Counted from the first letter of the stretch, positions 27,135 through 35,766 are shown. The stretch: DNA of 64,000 nucleotides from Plasticicumulans acidivorans (GCF_003182095.1 NZ_QGTJ01000008.1:62001-126000), one strand, 5' to 3'. The notes: a model not told the origin generated them from the sequence alone. A program made the numbers and translations.

Positions 27135-27965
27135 ATGAATGCGGGTGTGTTTTCCAAGCTGGCCCAGACGGCAACGGTGTTTCTGGCGCTCAGCGCGCCT
27201 GTGCAACTGGCGCATGCCGGTGCGATCCATGACGCTGGTTTGTTCACGACGGTGTTTCCCGCCAATGACGACGGCTCCGTCGGCCCGGTTGGCATCGGCT
27301 TCACGATCGACTTCTACGGCGAGTCGTACAGCAGCCTGTACGTCAACAACAACGGCAACGTCACCTTCGACAGCGCGCTCGGTACCTACACGCCGTATGG
27401 CATCACCGGCGGTTCGCTGTCGATGCTGGCGCCGTTCTTCGCTGATGTCTGGACGTACGCCGATGTCGGCTCGCCGATTCAGGAAGTGACCTACGGCACC
27501 AGCACCATCGACGGTCATGCGGTGTTCGGCGTCAACTGGATCAACGTCGGTTACTTCGCCGACAGCAGCGGCAGCAAGCTCAACAGCTTCCAGCTGATCA
27601 TCACCGACCGTTCGGATCTCGGTGCCGGCAATTTCGACTTCGAGTTCAACTACGACACGATCGCCTGGGAGACCGGTAGTGCCAGCGGTGGCGTCGACGG
27701 CCTCGGCGGTACCTCGGCGCATGTCGGCTGGACCAACGGTGCCGGTACCTACCAGGAATTCACCGGCTCCGGCGTCAACGGCGCTCTCCTCGACACGGGC
27801 AGCGATGCGCTGGTCGACGGTTCGCTGAATTCGACGACGGCGGGCCAGTACGTGTTCCAGGTGCGCAACGGCCAGGTCGTCACGACGCCGGTGCCGGAGC
27901 CGGCCACGGTGCTGCTGTTCGGCCTCGGGCTGGCCGGCGCCCTGCGTCTGCGCCGCAAGGCCTGA
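27135..27965 (+). CDS. Nidogen-like PEP-CTERM exported protein
   Basis: A 276-residue exported protein with a signal peptide (VFLALSAPVQLAHAG). The body matches the NIDO (nidogen extracellular) type: VGIGFTIDFYGESYSSLYVN and NNGNVTFDSALG, then LAPFFADVWTY and VFGVNWINVGYF. The C-terminus is a full PEP-CTERM signal: VPEPATVLLFGLGLAGALRL followed by RRKA. It is expected to be cleaved and sorted by an exosortase, and displayed or released with the exopolysaccharide matrix. TGGAG lies 10 bases before the ATG. A strong intrinsic terminator follows directly, so it is monocistronic. Confidence 0.92.
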   Translation: MNAGVFSKLAQTATVFLALSAPVQLAHAGAIHDAGLFTTVFPANDDGSVGPVGIGFTIDFYGESYSSLYVNNNGNVTFDSALGTYTPYGITGGSLSMLAPFFADVWTYADVGSPIQEVTYGTSTIDGHAVFGVNWINVGYFADSSGSKLNSFQLIITDRSDLGAGNFDFEFNYDTIAWETGSASGGVDGLGGTSAHVGWTNGAGTYQEFTGSGVNGALLDTGSDALVDGSLNSTTAGQYVFQVRNGQVVTTPVPEPATVLLFGLGLAGALRLRRKA

Positions 27966-27995
27966 TCGGCTGCGGACCCGGCACGTCCGAGCGTG

Positions 27996-28021
27996 ACGGC
28001 GGCCATCCGGCCGCCGTTTTT
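27996..28021 (+). terminator. Rho-independent terminator of PEP-CTERM gene
   Basis: A perfect 9-bp stem, ACGGCGGCC / GGCCGCCGT with a 4-base loop (ATCC), leads into a T-run (TTTTTC). It lies 31 bases after the stop codon. Confidence 0.92.
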
Positions 28022-28190
28022 CTTTGGCTGGATCCGAGTGCGGCCGTTGGGGCGAGCGTCAGCGCTGCTTGCCTCTGTATGACACATATGCCAGGGGCTC
28101 TTGCCAGCACCTGTCTCAGGTCAAGCACGCTGACGGTCGCATGTGGACAATGGCGTCCGCCCGCTTCGGGGCGTTTGCAGGTTGGGATGT

Positions 28191-29789
28191 ATGAGCGTGG
28201 CGGCGGGATTGGCTGCAGAAGGTGGAAGCACGCGACCGGCGCTGGACAGGCGCAGCGGTCGCGGCAGCCGATGGTTGTTCATCGTGCTGCTGGTGATCGG
28301 CGTCGGCTGCTCGGTCGCCGGCCTGGTCAGCGATGTCAGCGGGGCCGGTTCGCAGGCGCTGGCCTGGGCGCCGTTTGTACTGCTGGCCCTGGCGCTGCTG
28401 ATCGCGCTGGGCTTTGAATTCGTCAACGGTTTTCATGACACCGCCAACGCCGTGGCGACGGTGATCTACACCCACGCGCTGCCGCCGAATGTCGCCGTGG
28501 TCTGGTCGGGCGTGTTCAATTTCCTCGGCGTGCTGGCGTCGAGCGGGGCGGTGGCCTACGGCATTCTCTCGCTGCTGCCGGTCGAGCTGATTCTCAGCGT
28601 CGGCTACGGCGCCGGCTTTGCGATGGTGTTCGCGCTGCTGGTGTCGGCGATCGTCTGGAACCTCGGCACCTGGTGGCTCGGCCTGCCGGCCTCGTCTTCA
28701 CATACCTTGATCGGCTCGATCATCGGCGTCGGTGTTGCCAACGCGCTGCTGCACGGTGACGCCGGCAGCGGTGTCGACTGGACGCAGGCGGCCAAGGTCG
28801 GCTGGTCGCTGCTGCTGTCGCCGCTGGTCGGTTTCGGTGGCGCAGCGCTGCTGCTGGTCCTGACGCGCCGCCTGCTGCGCCGTCCCGAGCTTTACGCCGA
28901 GCCGCGCGGCTGCACGCCGCCGCCGTGGTGGATTCGCGGCCTGCTGATCCTGACCTGCACCGGCGTGTCGTTCGCTCACGGTTCCAATGACGGCCAGAAG
29001 GGCATGGGCCTGATCATGCTGATCCTGGTCGGCACGCTGCCGACCGCCTATGCGCTCAATCGCGCGATGCCGGCCGAGCAGACCGCGCGCTTCGTCGCGC
29101 TGACGCAGACGGTGCAGGCGACGTTGCCGCCGAGTGATGCCGGACTTGATGAGGTGCGCGCGACCCTGACGGCTTACCTCGACAGCCGCCGCTTCGAACC
29201 GGCGGTAGTGCCGGCGCTCGGCCGGCTGGCCGGTCGCATCGGCGAGCAGGTCGGCGAGCACGGGACGCTCGATCGCGTGCCGGCCGCCGCCGTCAGCAAT
29301 GTGCGCAACGATATGTACCTCGCCGCCGAGACCATCCGCCTGCTCGAACGTCAGCATGCCGGTGCGCTGGAGGCCACCCAGCGCGAGCAGCTGCACAGCC
29401 TGCGCGGCCATCTCGACGAGGCGACCAAGTTCATTCCGCTGTGGGTCAAGGTGGCGGTCGCCATCGCCCTGGGGCTGGGGACGATGGTCGGCTGGCGGCG
29501 CATCGTCGTCACTGTCGGCGAGCGCATCGGCCGCACGCACCTGAGCTATGCGCAGGGCGCCGCCGCCGAGCTGGTGGCGATGAGCACGATCGCTGCCGCC
29601 GATCTCTACGGCCTGCCGGTGTCGACCACACATGTGCTCTCATCCGGTGTCGCCGGCACGATGGCGGCCAGTGGCAGCGGCGTGCAGCGCGCGACGGTGC
29701 GCAATCTGCTGCTCGCCTGGGTACTGACGCTGCCTTGCGCCATCGTGCTTTCCGGCAGCCTGTACTGGCTGCTGCGCGCCTGCCTGTGA
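28191..29789 (+). CDS. Inorganic phosphate transporter, PiT family
   Basis: A 532-residue membrane protein of the PiT/SLC20 family, which imports phosphate (as metal-phosphate) by ion symport. Both family repeats are visible: the first has GFEFVNGFHDTANAVATVIY and LGLPASSSHTLIGSIIGV; the second has GVSFAHGSNDGQKGMGLIML and GLPVSTTHVLSSGVAGTMAA. A long hydrophilic loop (~residues 300-430) separates them, as in other bacterial members. The ATG at 28191 is used because the conserved part starts soon after; the frame is open from 28143. No PhoU-like partner (DUF47) is next to it. Confidence 0.93.
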   Translation: MSVAAGLAAEGGSTRPALDRRSGRGSRWLFIVLLVIGVGCSVAGLVSDVSGAGSQALAWAPFVLLALALLIALGFEFVNGFHDTANAVATVIYTHALPPNVAVVWSGVFNFLGVLASSGAVAYGILSLLPVELILSVGYGAGFAMVFALLVSAIVWNLGTWWLGLPASSSHTLIGSIIGVGVANALLHGDAGSGVDWTQAAKVGWSLLLSPLVGFGGAALLLVLTRRLLRRPELYAEPRGCTPPPWWIRGLLILTCTGVSFAHGSNDGQKGMGLIMLILVGTLPTAYALNRAMPAEQTARFVALTQTVQATLPPSDAGLDEVRATLTAYLDSRRFEPAVVPALGRLAGRIGEQVGEHGTLDRVPAAAVSNVRNDMYLAAETIRLLERQHAGALEATQREQLHSLRGHLDEATKFIPLWVKVAVAIALGLGTMVGWRRIVVTVGERIGRTHLSYAQGAAAELVAMSTIAAADLYGLPVSTTHVLSSGVAGTMAASGSGVQRATVRNLLLAWVLTLPCAIVLSGSLYWLLRACL

Positions 29790-29793
29790 GCCG

Positions 29794-30264
29794 TCAGCCG
29801 GCCGTGCGCCGTGCCAGCCAGGCATCGACGCTGACCCGGCCGGGGCCGCGCAGGATCAGGTAGAGCAGGATCGCTGCCCAGGTGCCGTGGGTGACCCAGG
29901 CATCGGGGTAGACGAAGGTCTGGATCACCAGCGTCATCACCAGCAGTCCGCTGGCCGCCAGCCGCGTGCCCAGCCCCAGCCACAGCAGCAGCGGAAACAG
30001 GTGCTCGGCATAGGCGGCAATGTGTGCCGCCAGCTCCGGCGGCAGCAGCGGCAGCGCGTATTCGTTCTCGAACAGGAAGTAGGTGCTGTCCTTCAGCGTC
30101 AGCAAACCCTCGACCTTGGTGCGGCCCGACAGAAAGAAGGTCATGCCGATGCAGATGCGCGCGAGCAGCGCGACCACATCGAGCGGCACATGGTCGAGAC
30201 GGGCGTACAGGCGTGGCAGCACGTCGCTCAGGCGACGCTGGATCCGGGTGGCGATGGCGTTCAT
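29794..30264 (-). CDS. DoxX family membrane protein of bufferin operon
   Basis: A 156-residue protein with about four membrane helices ([54 protein letters not shown] and [16 protein letters not shown]), typical of DoxX. Its ATG overlaps the bufC stop (ATGA), so it is translationally coupled as the last gene of the operon. DoxX-like proteins accompany DUF692/DUF2063 gene pairs in many proteobacteria, including the gold-induced gig operon of Cupriavidus. A redox or membrane role in bufferin maturation or export is suggested but not proven. Confidence 0.88.
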   Translation of the reverse strand: MNAIATRIQRRLSDVLPRLYARLDHVPLDVVALLARICIGMTFFLSGRTKVEGLLTLKDSTYFLFENEYALPLLPPELAAHIAAYAEHLFPLLLWLGLGTRLAASGLLVMTLVIQTFVYPDAWVTHGTWAAILLYLILRGPGRVSVDAWLARRTAG

Positions 30265-31043
30265 GGCAGGGATTCTCCGGGCGGCGGTGTCGGGTGGGTG
30301 CTGAACACGCCGGCCGCGAGCAGGGCGGCGAATTCGGCGATCAGCTCGAACGTGGGGTCGATGTGCCGGGCGCTGTCGGCGGCCGCGGCCAGGGGTTCGC
30401 CGCTGGCGAGTGCGGTGAGCAGGGCGTGGGCGCCGGGCGACAGCTCGCGGATCTGCACTTGCAGCTGCGGCCGGTACACCAGCAGCCACTGCGCCTGCGG
30501 CGTCTGCGCAAAGGCGCGCGGCGGGGTTTCGGCGTGCGCGGCGTGGATGGCGGCGACCGGGTAGCGGCAGGCCAGCAGCGTCGCCTCGGGGGCCAGCGCG
30601 AGCTGCTGTGCCGGCAGCTCAGCGGCCGGCAGCGTGGCCAGCGTGGCGGCGTCGAGCGGGCGATAGTCCGCGGCGTGCCAGGCGCGCAGGCGGGCGCGTT
30701 CGAGTGCCGCCAGTTCGGCGACGTAACCGAGCGCGGCCACCGCCGCATGGCGTTCGCAGAAGGCGCCGAAGCCGGCACCGTAGTCGAGCAGCGCGGCGTG
30801 GCGCGGCGGCTGCTCGCGGGCGTATTCACCGGCCAGGGCATCGAACAGCTCGGCGCCGAGCACCTGGCGCAGCACCGGATAGGCCGCGCCGAGCGCCTCG
30901 ATCAGACCGTGCAGCACGTTGTTGCGATAAACCGCCAGCCGGCTCGCGGCATGCGGGCCGCGCAGCCGGTGCAGCACCGGTTCGTCGTCGTCGCCGAGCA
31001 GCGCGGCGGCGAAGCTGGCCTGCAGCGTCAGCAGCGCGCTCAT
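30261..31043 (-). CDS. bufC: DUF2063 partner protein of MNIO enzyme (BufC/HvfC-like)
   Basis: A 260-residue soluble protein. The N-terminal part is the DUF2063 putative DNA-binding domain ([20 protein letters not shown] and [20 protein letters not shown]). Despite that domain name, in bufferin and TglHI-type systems such proteins bind the precursor peptide and present it to the DUF692 enzyme. The start is set by ATGA overlap with the upstream bufB; the longer frame to 31589 is a shadow. It is coupled to the DoxX gene downstream. Family is secure; precursor recognition is inferred from context. Confidence 0.88.
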   Translation of the reverse strand: MSALLTLQASFAAALLGDDDEPVLHRLRGPHAASRLAVYRNNVLHGLIEALGAAYPVLRQVLGAELFDALAGEYAREQPPRHAALLDYGAGFGAFCERHAAVAALGYVAELAALERARLRAWHAADYRPLDAATLATLPAAELPAQQLALAPEATLLACRYPVAAIHAAHAETPPRAFAQTPQAQWLLVYRPQLQVQIRELSPGAHALLTALASGEPLAAAADSARHIDPTFELIAEFAALLAAGVFSTHPTPPPGESLP

Positions 31044-31891
31044 GCCGCCTCCGCCAGACGCAGCAGACGGGCATCGGCACAGGCGGCCTCGCCGAGCAGC
31101 ACCGCCAGCGTCGGCACCCGCGTGTCCCATTCGATCAGCGTCGGTCGTGGGCCGCCGTGGCGCAGCAGGCGGGCATACAGCGCCCAGGTTTCGGCATCGA
31201 CCGGACTGCCGTGGTCGTCGATGCGCAGCGGCAGCGGCCCGGCGCTGTCGATGGTGTGGCCGGCGAGGTGGATCTCGCCGATCGCCGTCGGCGGCAGGGC
31301 ATCGATGTAGGCGGCGGCGTCGAAGCCGAGGTTGTGTGCCGAGACCACGACATTGTTGATGTCGAGCAGCAGGCCGCAGCCGCTGCGGGCGCTCAGTTCG
31401 GCGAGGAATTCGGCCTCCGGCCAGGCCTCCGGCTGCTCGAAGTCGAGGTAGCGCGCCGGGTTTTCGATCAGCACCTGACGGCCGAGCGCATCCTGCAGGG
31501 CGATGACATGGGCGCAGACATGATCGAGCGTCGCGCGGTTCAGCGGCAGCGGCAGCAGATCGTTGAGCCACTGGCCGCCATGGGCGCACCAGGCCAGATG
31601 CTCGGAAACCAGCCCCGGCCGGTAGCGTTCGACCAGCCGGCTCAGTGCGCGCAGATGGGCGCGGTCGAGCGCCTCGGCGCCGCCGAGCGACAGGCCGACG
31701 CCGTGGATCGACAGCGGCAGCTGTTCGCGCAGCGCTTCGAGCATGTGATGCGGCGGGCCGCCGGCACCGAAGTAGTTCTCGGCGTGAATCTCGATCCAGC
31801 CGGTCGCCGCGGGGGCGGCGAGCAGCGCATCGAAATGGACGGGCTTGAAGCCGATCCCGGCGCGGGCCGGGATCGCGGTGACGGCGGACAT
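31040..31891 (-). CDS. bufB: MNIO family (DUF692) bufferin maturase
   Basis: A 283-residue TIM-barrel enzyme of the multinuclear non-haem iron oxidase family. Likely metal ligands are in SIHGVGLSLGG (His), SEHLAW (Glu/His), IENPARYL (Glu), LLDINNVVVSAHNLG (Asp/Asn/His), EIHLAGH (His) and IEWDTR (Glu/Asp). Characterised relatives oxidatively modify cysteines in a precursor peptide; in bufferins this gives copper-binding heterocycles. The precursor gene lies 25 bases upstream and the partner gene overlaps downstream, which fixes the role. No signal peptide is present, so it acts in the cytosol before export. Confidence 0.92.
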   Translation of the reverse strand: MSAVTAIPARAGIGFKPVHFDALLAAPAATGWIEIHAENYFGAGGPPHHMLEALREQLPLSIHGVGLSLGGAEALDRAHLRALSRLVERYRPGLVSEHLAWCAHGGQWLNDLLPLPLNRATLDHVCAHVIALQDALGRQVLIENPARYLDFEQPEAWPEAEFLAELSARSGCGLLLDINNVVVSAHNLGFDAAAYIDALPPTAIGEIHLAGHTIDSAGPLPLRIDDHGSPVDAETWALYARLLRHGGPRPTLIEWDTRVPTLAVLLGEAACADARLLRLAEAA

Positions 31892-31916
31892 CGCGGCGCT
31901 CCCCGGAAGTGCCGGC

Positions 31917-32189
31917 TCAGCGCTCGATCGGCGTCAGGCTGCCGACGCCCGACGGCGTCTGCGTGGTGGTGCAGGTGCCCTTTGGCACCAGCTTCCAGGA
32001 ATTGCCCTGATAGTCGCGGCTCGATGTGCCGGCGCAGGTGGTGCCCGGCCCGGCGGCGCAGTCGTTCTGACCTTTCAGCGCGACGCCGTAGCATTTCTCC
32101 TGCGCGGCGGCGGCCTGTGCCGGCGCGGCGGCGGCGAGACCGATGGCGGCGCTGAGGGCAAGGGCGAGGGCGGCGTGGGTCTGGCTCAT
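31917..32189 (-). CDS. bufA: Bufferin precursor, DUF2282 family (BufA1-like)
   Basis: A 90-residue precursor. Residues 1-26 are a signal peptide ([18 protein letters not shown]). The mature part has four cysteines, Cys33, Cys44, Cys52 and Cys73, in the DUF2282 pattern EKCYGV / NDCAAGP / TTCAGTS / KGTCTTT. In characterised bufferins the DUF692 enzyme converts some of these cysteines into copper-chelating groups, and the product protects against excess copper in the periplasm. GGGAGAT lies 7 bases before the ATG; the longer frame to 32240 lacks this. It is the first gene of a four-gene operon. No copper-responsive regulator is adjacent. Confidence 0.92.
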   Translation of the reverse strand: MSQTHAALALALSAAIGLAAAAPAQAAAAQEKCYGVALKGQNDCAAGPGTTCAGTSSRDYQGNSWKLVPKGTCTTTQTPSGVGSLTPIER

Positions 32190-32287
32190 GTTGGATCTCC
32201 CGTAGTTCGGTGAAGGGATGCGGCGATCGCCGCACGTCATCGTCTACGGGGGTGGCTGCAGGGCGGATGCAGCCGGGTGTTGCCGGT

Positions 32288-33259
32288 TTATGCCGCGCTG
32301 CTGGCGTCCGCGCTCGGCAGCCCGCGGCCGCTGTCACTGACGTGGGCGGCGCCATGCTTGCGCACGAAGGCGCAGATGTCGGCGAAGGCGTCCTGCGCTT
32401 CGGGGAACAGCGGCGCGAGCAGCGGATAGTCGTGGACCATGCCCTCGCCGATGACCAGACGCACGTCGCCGCCGGCCGCCTGCACCTTGCCGGTCAGCTG
32501 CTCGATCTCGTGGCGCAGGACTTCGTCGCGGCCGGCGTAGAGCAGCAGCGGCGGCAGGCCGTGCAGCTCGGCGCACAGCGGCGAGAGCAGCGGTTCGTCG
32601 CGCGGCGTCGAGCCGGCGTAGTAATGGCTGCACACCGTCGCCAGGCCGTCGGCCAGCGCCGGGTCGCTTTCATGGAAGGCGCGCGAACTCGGGCGCAGAT
32701 CGACCCACGGCGAGATCGCCACCGCGGCCGCCGGCAGCGGGCGGCCGTATTCGCGCAGGGCGAGCAGGGCGGCCAGGCACAGGCCGCCGCCGGCCGAATC
32801 GCCGACGAAGACGATGTTCTGCGGCGCAAAGCCGGCATCGCGCAGGTGCGCGTAGGCAGCGAGGACGTCATCGAGCGCCGCCGGGAACGGATGTTCCGGG
32901 GCGAGGCGGTAATCGAAGTTCAGGGCCACTGCCTGGCAGTCGCGGGCGAAGCGTGCCGCGGTGGCGCGGTAGCCGGCCATCGAGCCGCCGATGTAGCCGC
33001 CGCCGTGGATGTAGAGCAGTGCGCGTCCCGGCAGCGCCTGCAGCGGGCGCAGCCATTCGGCGCGCATGCGGCTGGCGGCGGTGATTTCGACCTCCACCTC
33101 GGACGGTACGCCGCCGAGCATGCGCAGCGCGCTGTCCATCTCGGCGCGCAGGCGGCTCAGGTCAGTGTCGAAGGTCAGCGGCTTGCGCCGCCATTCGAGG
33201 TGCAGCCAGTGACTGTGTTTGAGTGCAAACAGAACGGTTCGGGCGCGCAGGCTGGGCAT
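32288..33259 (-). CDS. Alpha/beta hydrolase, hormone-sensitive lipase family
   Basis: A 323-residue cytosolic esterase-like protein. The oxyanion-hole motif HGGGYIGG, the nucleophile elbow GDSAGGG, the acid segment YAGRDEVL and the histidine segment MVHDYPLL give a complete Ser-Asp-His triad of the HSL (bacterial family IV) type. FDYRLAPEHPFPAALDD is also typical. The start MPSLRARTVLFALKHSHWLH lies just downstream of the DUF2889 gene, 29 bases away on the same strand, so the two are probably co-transcribed. Substrates are likely short-chain esters; no specific one is visible. Confidence 0.9.
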   Translation of the reverse strand: MPSLRARTVLFALKHSHWLHLEWRRKPLTFDTDLSRLRAEMDSALRMLGGVPSEVEVEITAASRMRAEWLRPLQALPGRALLYIHGGGYIGGSMAGYRATAARFARDCQAVALNFDYRLAPEHPFPAALDDVLAAYAHLRDAGFAPQNIVFVGDSAGGGLCLAALLALREYGRPLPAAAVAISPWVDLRPSSRAFHESDPALADGLATVCSHYYAGSTPRDEPLLSPLCAELHGLPPLLLYAGRDEVLRHEIEQLTGKVQAAGGDVRLVIGEGMVHDYPLLAPLFPEAQDAFADICAFVRKHGAAHVSDSGRGLPSADASSAA

Positions 33260-33288
33260 CGTGGAGAGCTGGCGGTGGCGGGCGGTGC

Positions 33289-33876
33289 TTACTGCGGACT
33301 GGCTTCGGCTTCCTGCGCAGTCTGCTGCGACTGGGCGAATGTGGGGAAGAACCATTTGACCACTTCGCCCTGCGGATCGAAGGCATGGCAGGTGCCGAGC
33401 AGCGGCGGTGCGCTGGCACTGTCCTTGAGGTGGTCGGAGTTCTGTTCGCGTGCCTTGTACAGCGTCTGGAAGGTCGTCGTCGCCATCGGTCCGAGCAGCT
33501 CGGAGAGGTGCGTACAGCCCTTGATGCCGCTGAACAGTTCCTTGATGCGCCGGTTCCAGCCCGGGCCGATGCGCAGGCCGACCAGTTTGGAATAAGCCGC
33601 GGCGATTTCCGGGCAGACGCTGAACGGCGAGTATTCGGTCCAGGCCTCGGCGGCGTGCACGGTCATCTCCAGATCGACGGTCAGGCGCAGCCACATGCCG
33701 TGCACCGGCTCGCCGGCCTTGATTTCGCCGCCGCGGTCGCGGTTGGGGAAGGTGTATGTCTTGACGTCCGTCATGTGCCCTTCGATGTCCCACAGACCGT
33801 CATCGCGTTCGTAACCCTGGCAGGTCACGGTGCGGGTATGGATGAGTTTGCGGGGCGCGGGCGCTGACAGCGGCAT
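33289..33876 (-). CDS. DUF2889 domain protein
   Basis: A 195-residue protein of the DUF2889 family, opening with LSAPAPRKLIHTRTVTCQGY and continuing ERDDGLWDIEGHMTDVKTYTF. It has conserved CPEIA and GIKGCTHLSELLG segments with cysteines and histidine. The family has no settled function that I know; members often sit beside acyl-CoA and lipid genes. It has no signal peptide or membrane segment. It lies between a DUF1289 gene (10 bases upstream) and a lipase-family hydrolase, and probably shares their transcript. Confidence 0.88.
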   Translation of the reverse strand: MPLSAPAPRKLIHTRTVTCQGYERDDGLWDIEGHMTDVKTYTFPNRDRGGEIKAGEPVHGMWLRLTVDLEMTVHAAEAWTEYSPFSVCPEIAAAYSKLVGLRIGPGWNRRIKELFSGIKGCTHLSELLGPMATTTFQTLYKAREQNSDHLKDSASAPPLLGTCHAFDPQGEVVKWFFPTFAQSQQTAQEAEASPQ

Positions 33877-33886
33877 GGCGGGTTCC

Positions 33887-34090
33887 TCAATCGAAGTAGG
33901 TGCCATCGAGAATGCGGGCCTGACGGTCCTCCGCCATGGCCACCACGGCCCATTTCTGCTTGGCGTCGAGTTCCCACCATTTTTCGATTTCTTCGCTGGT
34001 GCGGAAGCAGCCTTCGCACAGACCGGTGTCGGTGTTCATCTGGCAGATGCCGATGCAGGGGGAGGCGGGTTCTTCGATGACGTAGTTCAT
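33887..34090 (-). CDS. DUF1289 small cysteine-rich protein
   Basis: A 67-residue protein of the DUF1289 family. Four cysteines in SPCIGICQMNTDTGLCEGC suggest a zinc or iron-sulphur site; the following FRTSEEIEKWW is the usual family continuation. The start MNYVIEEPASPCIG is chosen because the family begins near there; the frame open to 34159 crosses the promoter region. It is the first gene of a probable three-gene transcript with the DUF2889 and hydrolase genes. The function is unknown. Confidence 0.87.
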   Translation of the reverse strand: MNYVIEEPASPCIGICQMNTDTGLCEGCFRTSEEIEKWWELDAKQKWAVVAMAEDRQARILDGTYFD

Positions 34091-34231
34091 GGCGTTCCGG
34101 GTTCGACCGTAAGGTCGTCGTGTAGACAGATCATACTGCACTGCAGCATGGGCGACCAATACCTTAGAGAATCACTAGGATATGGTGACGTATCGACGAT
34201 TCACAATCGTTGACCTCAGTGTCGGCGCGCG

Positions 34232-34246
34232 CGGCGTGCTTATTGC
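34232..34246 (+). promoter_or_regulatory. Candidate sigma-54 promoter of PEP-CTERM gene
   Basis: CGGCGTGCTTATTGC matches the -24/-12 pattern (TGGCACG-N4-TTGC) with GG and GC exactly 10 bases apart. It lies 52 bases before the ATG at 34299. Some PEP-CTERM genes are known to be controlled by sigma-54 and the PrsK/PrsR system, which gives this weight. Confidence 0.45.
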
Positions 34247-34298
34247 GTGAACAGGCTCAGTTTCGCTTTCTGCGCCATCACTCGATTCAGGACGCTCC

Positions 34299-34967
34299 AT
34301 GTACAGCCCGAACCGTATCGTTTTTGCCCTTGCGCTCGCCGCTGCCATGGCCGGCGCCCAGGCCTCGGTCATCTCGGAAACCGAGCCCAACAACAGCCGT
34401 CCGACGGCGCAGCTGCTCGACGGCCATTTCAGTCTCGACTACAGCGCCGACATCGGCGACGCCGGCGGTGCCAACACCTCGACCTCGATTCCGCACGTCA
34501 CCGTCCTCGGTAATGACAGCGGCAGCCGCAGTGTCGATTACTACCGCTTCCATGTCGGTACGGCCGGGCTGACCGGCATCTTCGACATCGACTACAGCAG
34601 CTCGAACCTCGATACCTGGCTGACGCTGCAGGATTTTTCCGGCAACGTGCTGGCCATCAACGACGACTACGGCACGCAGGCCGGTGCCGGCGGCAGCTCG
34701 ACCGTGTGGGATTCCTTCCTGCAGTACGTCTTTACCGAGACCGGGGATTACTACCTCGTCGTCAGTGCCTACCCGGACGTCAACATGCCGCGCAACAGCT
34801 ACTACACGCTGCAGGTGTCGCTCGGCAGCACGCAGCCGGTGCTGCCTGCGGCGGGGCCGGTGCTGGGCAGCGCCGCGACCACTGCGGTGCCCGAGCCGGC
34901 CGCATTCAGCCTGCTCGGCCTCGGGCTGGCCGGTTTGATCGGTACGCGCCGTCGCCGGCGGGCCTGA
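34299..34967 (+). CDS. PEP-CTERM exported protein with pre-peptidase-like domain
   Basis: A 222-residue exported protein. A signal peptide (IVFALALAAAMAGAQAS) is followed by ETEPNNSRPTAQLLDGHFSL, the opening of bacterial pre-peptidase C-terminal (PPC-like) domains, and by DYYRFHVGTAGLTGIFDIDY and DTWLTLQDFSGNVLAINDDY, which fit that fold. The tail VPEPAAFSLLGLGLAGLIG plus TRRRRRA is a standard exosortase sorting signal. A candidate sigma-54 promoter precedes it and an intrinsic terminator follows, so it is a single-gene unit. The role is presumably in the extracellular matrix; nothing more specific is visible. Confidence 0.92.
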   Translation: MYSPNRIVFALALAAAMAGAQASVISETEPNNSRPTAQLLDGHFSLDYSADIGDAGGANTSTSIPHVTVLGNDSGSRSVDYYRFHVGTAGLTGIFDIDYSSSNLDTWLTLQDFSGNVLAINDDYGTQAGAGGSSTVWDSFLQYVFTETGDYYLVVSAYPDVNMPRNSYYTLQVSLGSTQPVLPAAGPVLGSAATTAVPEPAAFSLLGLGLAGLIGTRRRRRA

Positions 34968-34980
34968 TACCGCTTGAACC

Positions 34981-35002
34981 AGGGGGCTGCGGCCCCCTTT
35001 TT
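34981..35002 (+). terminator. Rho-independent terminator of PEP-CTERM gene
   Basis: A 7-bp stem, AGGGGGC / GCCCCCT with loop TGCG, runs directly into TTTTT. It starts 14 bases after the stop codon. Confidence 0.9.
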
Positions 35003-35079
35003 CATGTCCAGCGTGCGGCCGGCGGCTGTGCAATCTGCAAAAGCGCCTGGATGCCGTTTGCAAACCGCACAGGCCGCGT

Positions 35080-35766
35080 TCAGCGGCTGTGATTCAGTGC
35101 CGCACGCACATAGTCGACGACCTCATCCAGCGAGCACCCCTCGGCGTGCGGGGCGACGCCGAGTTCCTCGGGCGGCAGGCGGCGGCGGTTGAGCCAGAAG
35201 GTGTGAAAGCCGTACCAGGTCGCGCCGCAGACATCCCAGCCGTTGGAGGAGACGAAGAGGATGTCGGCTGCCGGTACGCCGAGGGCGTCCGGGCCGAGGC
35301 GGTAGGCTTCCGGTGCGGTCTTGAAGCGGCGCACCGATTCCACCGACAGCAGCTGGTCGAACACGCCGGCCAGGCCGGCGCTGGCCACGGCCGCGGCGAG
35401 CATGCCGGGCGTGCCGTTGGACAGGATCACCAGCGGCAGCCCCAGCGCCTTGAGGGCCTGCAGCGCGGCGTGGTTTTCCGGAAACAGCGCCAGGCGGTCG
35501 TACTGCGCCATCAGCCGCGAGCGCGTCGCGCTGTCGAGCGCCAGCCCCAGACTGCGCGCCGAGAAGATCAGCGCATCCTCGGTGACACAGCGGAAGTCAC
35601 GGTAGCGGTCGCACAGGGTGCGCAGCCGCGTGTATTCGATCTGCTTGTCGCGCCACAGCGCAGCCAGCGCCTCGCCGTGGCCGGGGAACAGATCCTCGGC
35701 CAGTTTGCCGATCGAGTAGACGTCGAACAGCGTGCCGTAGGCATCGAATGCAATGGCGCGAATCAT
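35080..35766 (-). CDS. Haloacid dehalogenase type II (HAD superfamily)
   Basis: A 228-residue HAD hydrolase of the L-2-haloacid dehalogenase type. The nucleophile is Asp8 in AFDAYGTLFD; motif II is ILSNGTPGML; motif III Lys lies in RRFKTAPEAY; motif IV is FVSSNGWDVCGATWYGF. The combination SSNGWD is typical of dehalogenases rather than phosphatases. These enzymes remove halide from short 2-haloacids with inversion. No transporter or halo-organic gene is adjacent, so physiological dehalogenation is inferred from family only. It is transcribed towards the PEP-CTERM gene and divergent from the MscS gene. Confidence 0.9.
   Translation of the reverse strand: MIRAIAFDAYGTLFDVYSIGKLAEDLFPGHGEALAALWRDKQIEYTRLRTLCDRYRDFRCVTEDALIFSARSLGLALDSATRSRLMAQYDRLALFPENHAALQALKALGLPLVILSNGTPGMLAAAVASAGLAGVFDQLLSVESVRRFKTAPEAYRLGPDALGVPAADILFVSSNGWDVCGATWYGFHTFWLNRRRLPPEELGVAPHAEGCSLDEVVDYVRAALNHSR

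Noticed and set aside
34980-35766. A phosphatase-type HAD protein instead of a dehalogenase
   Set aside because: The SSNGWD motif and DAYGTLFD nucleophile segment are the dehalogenase pattern.
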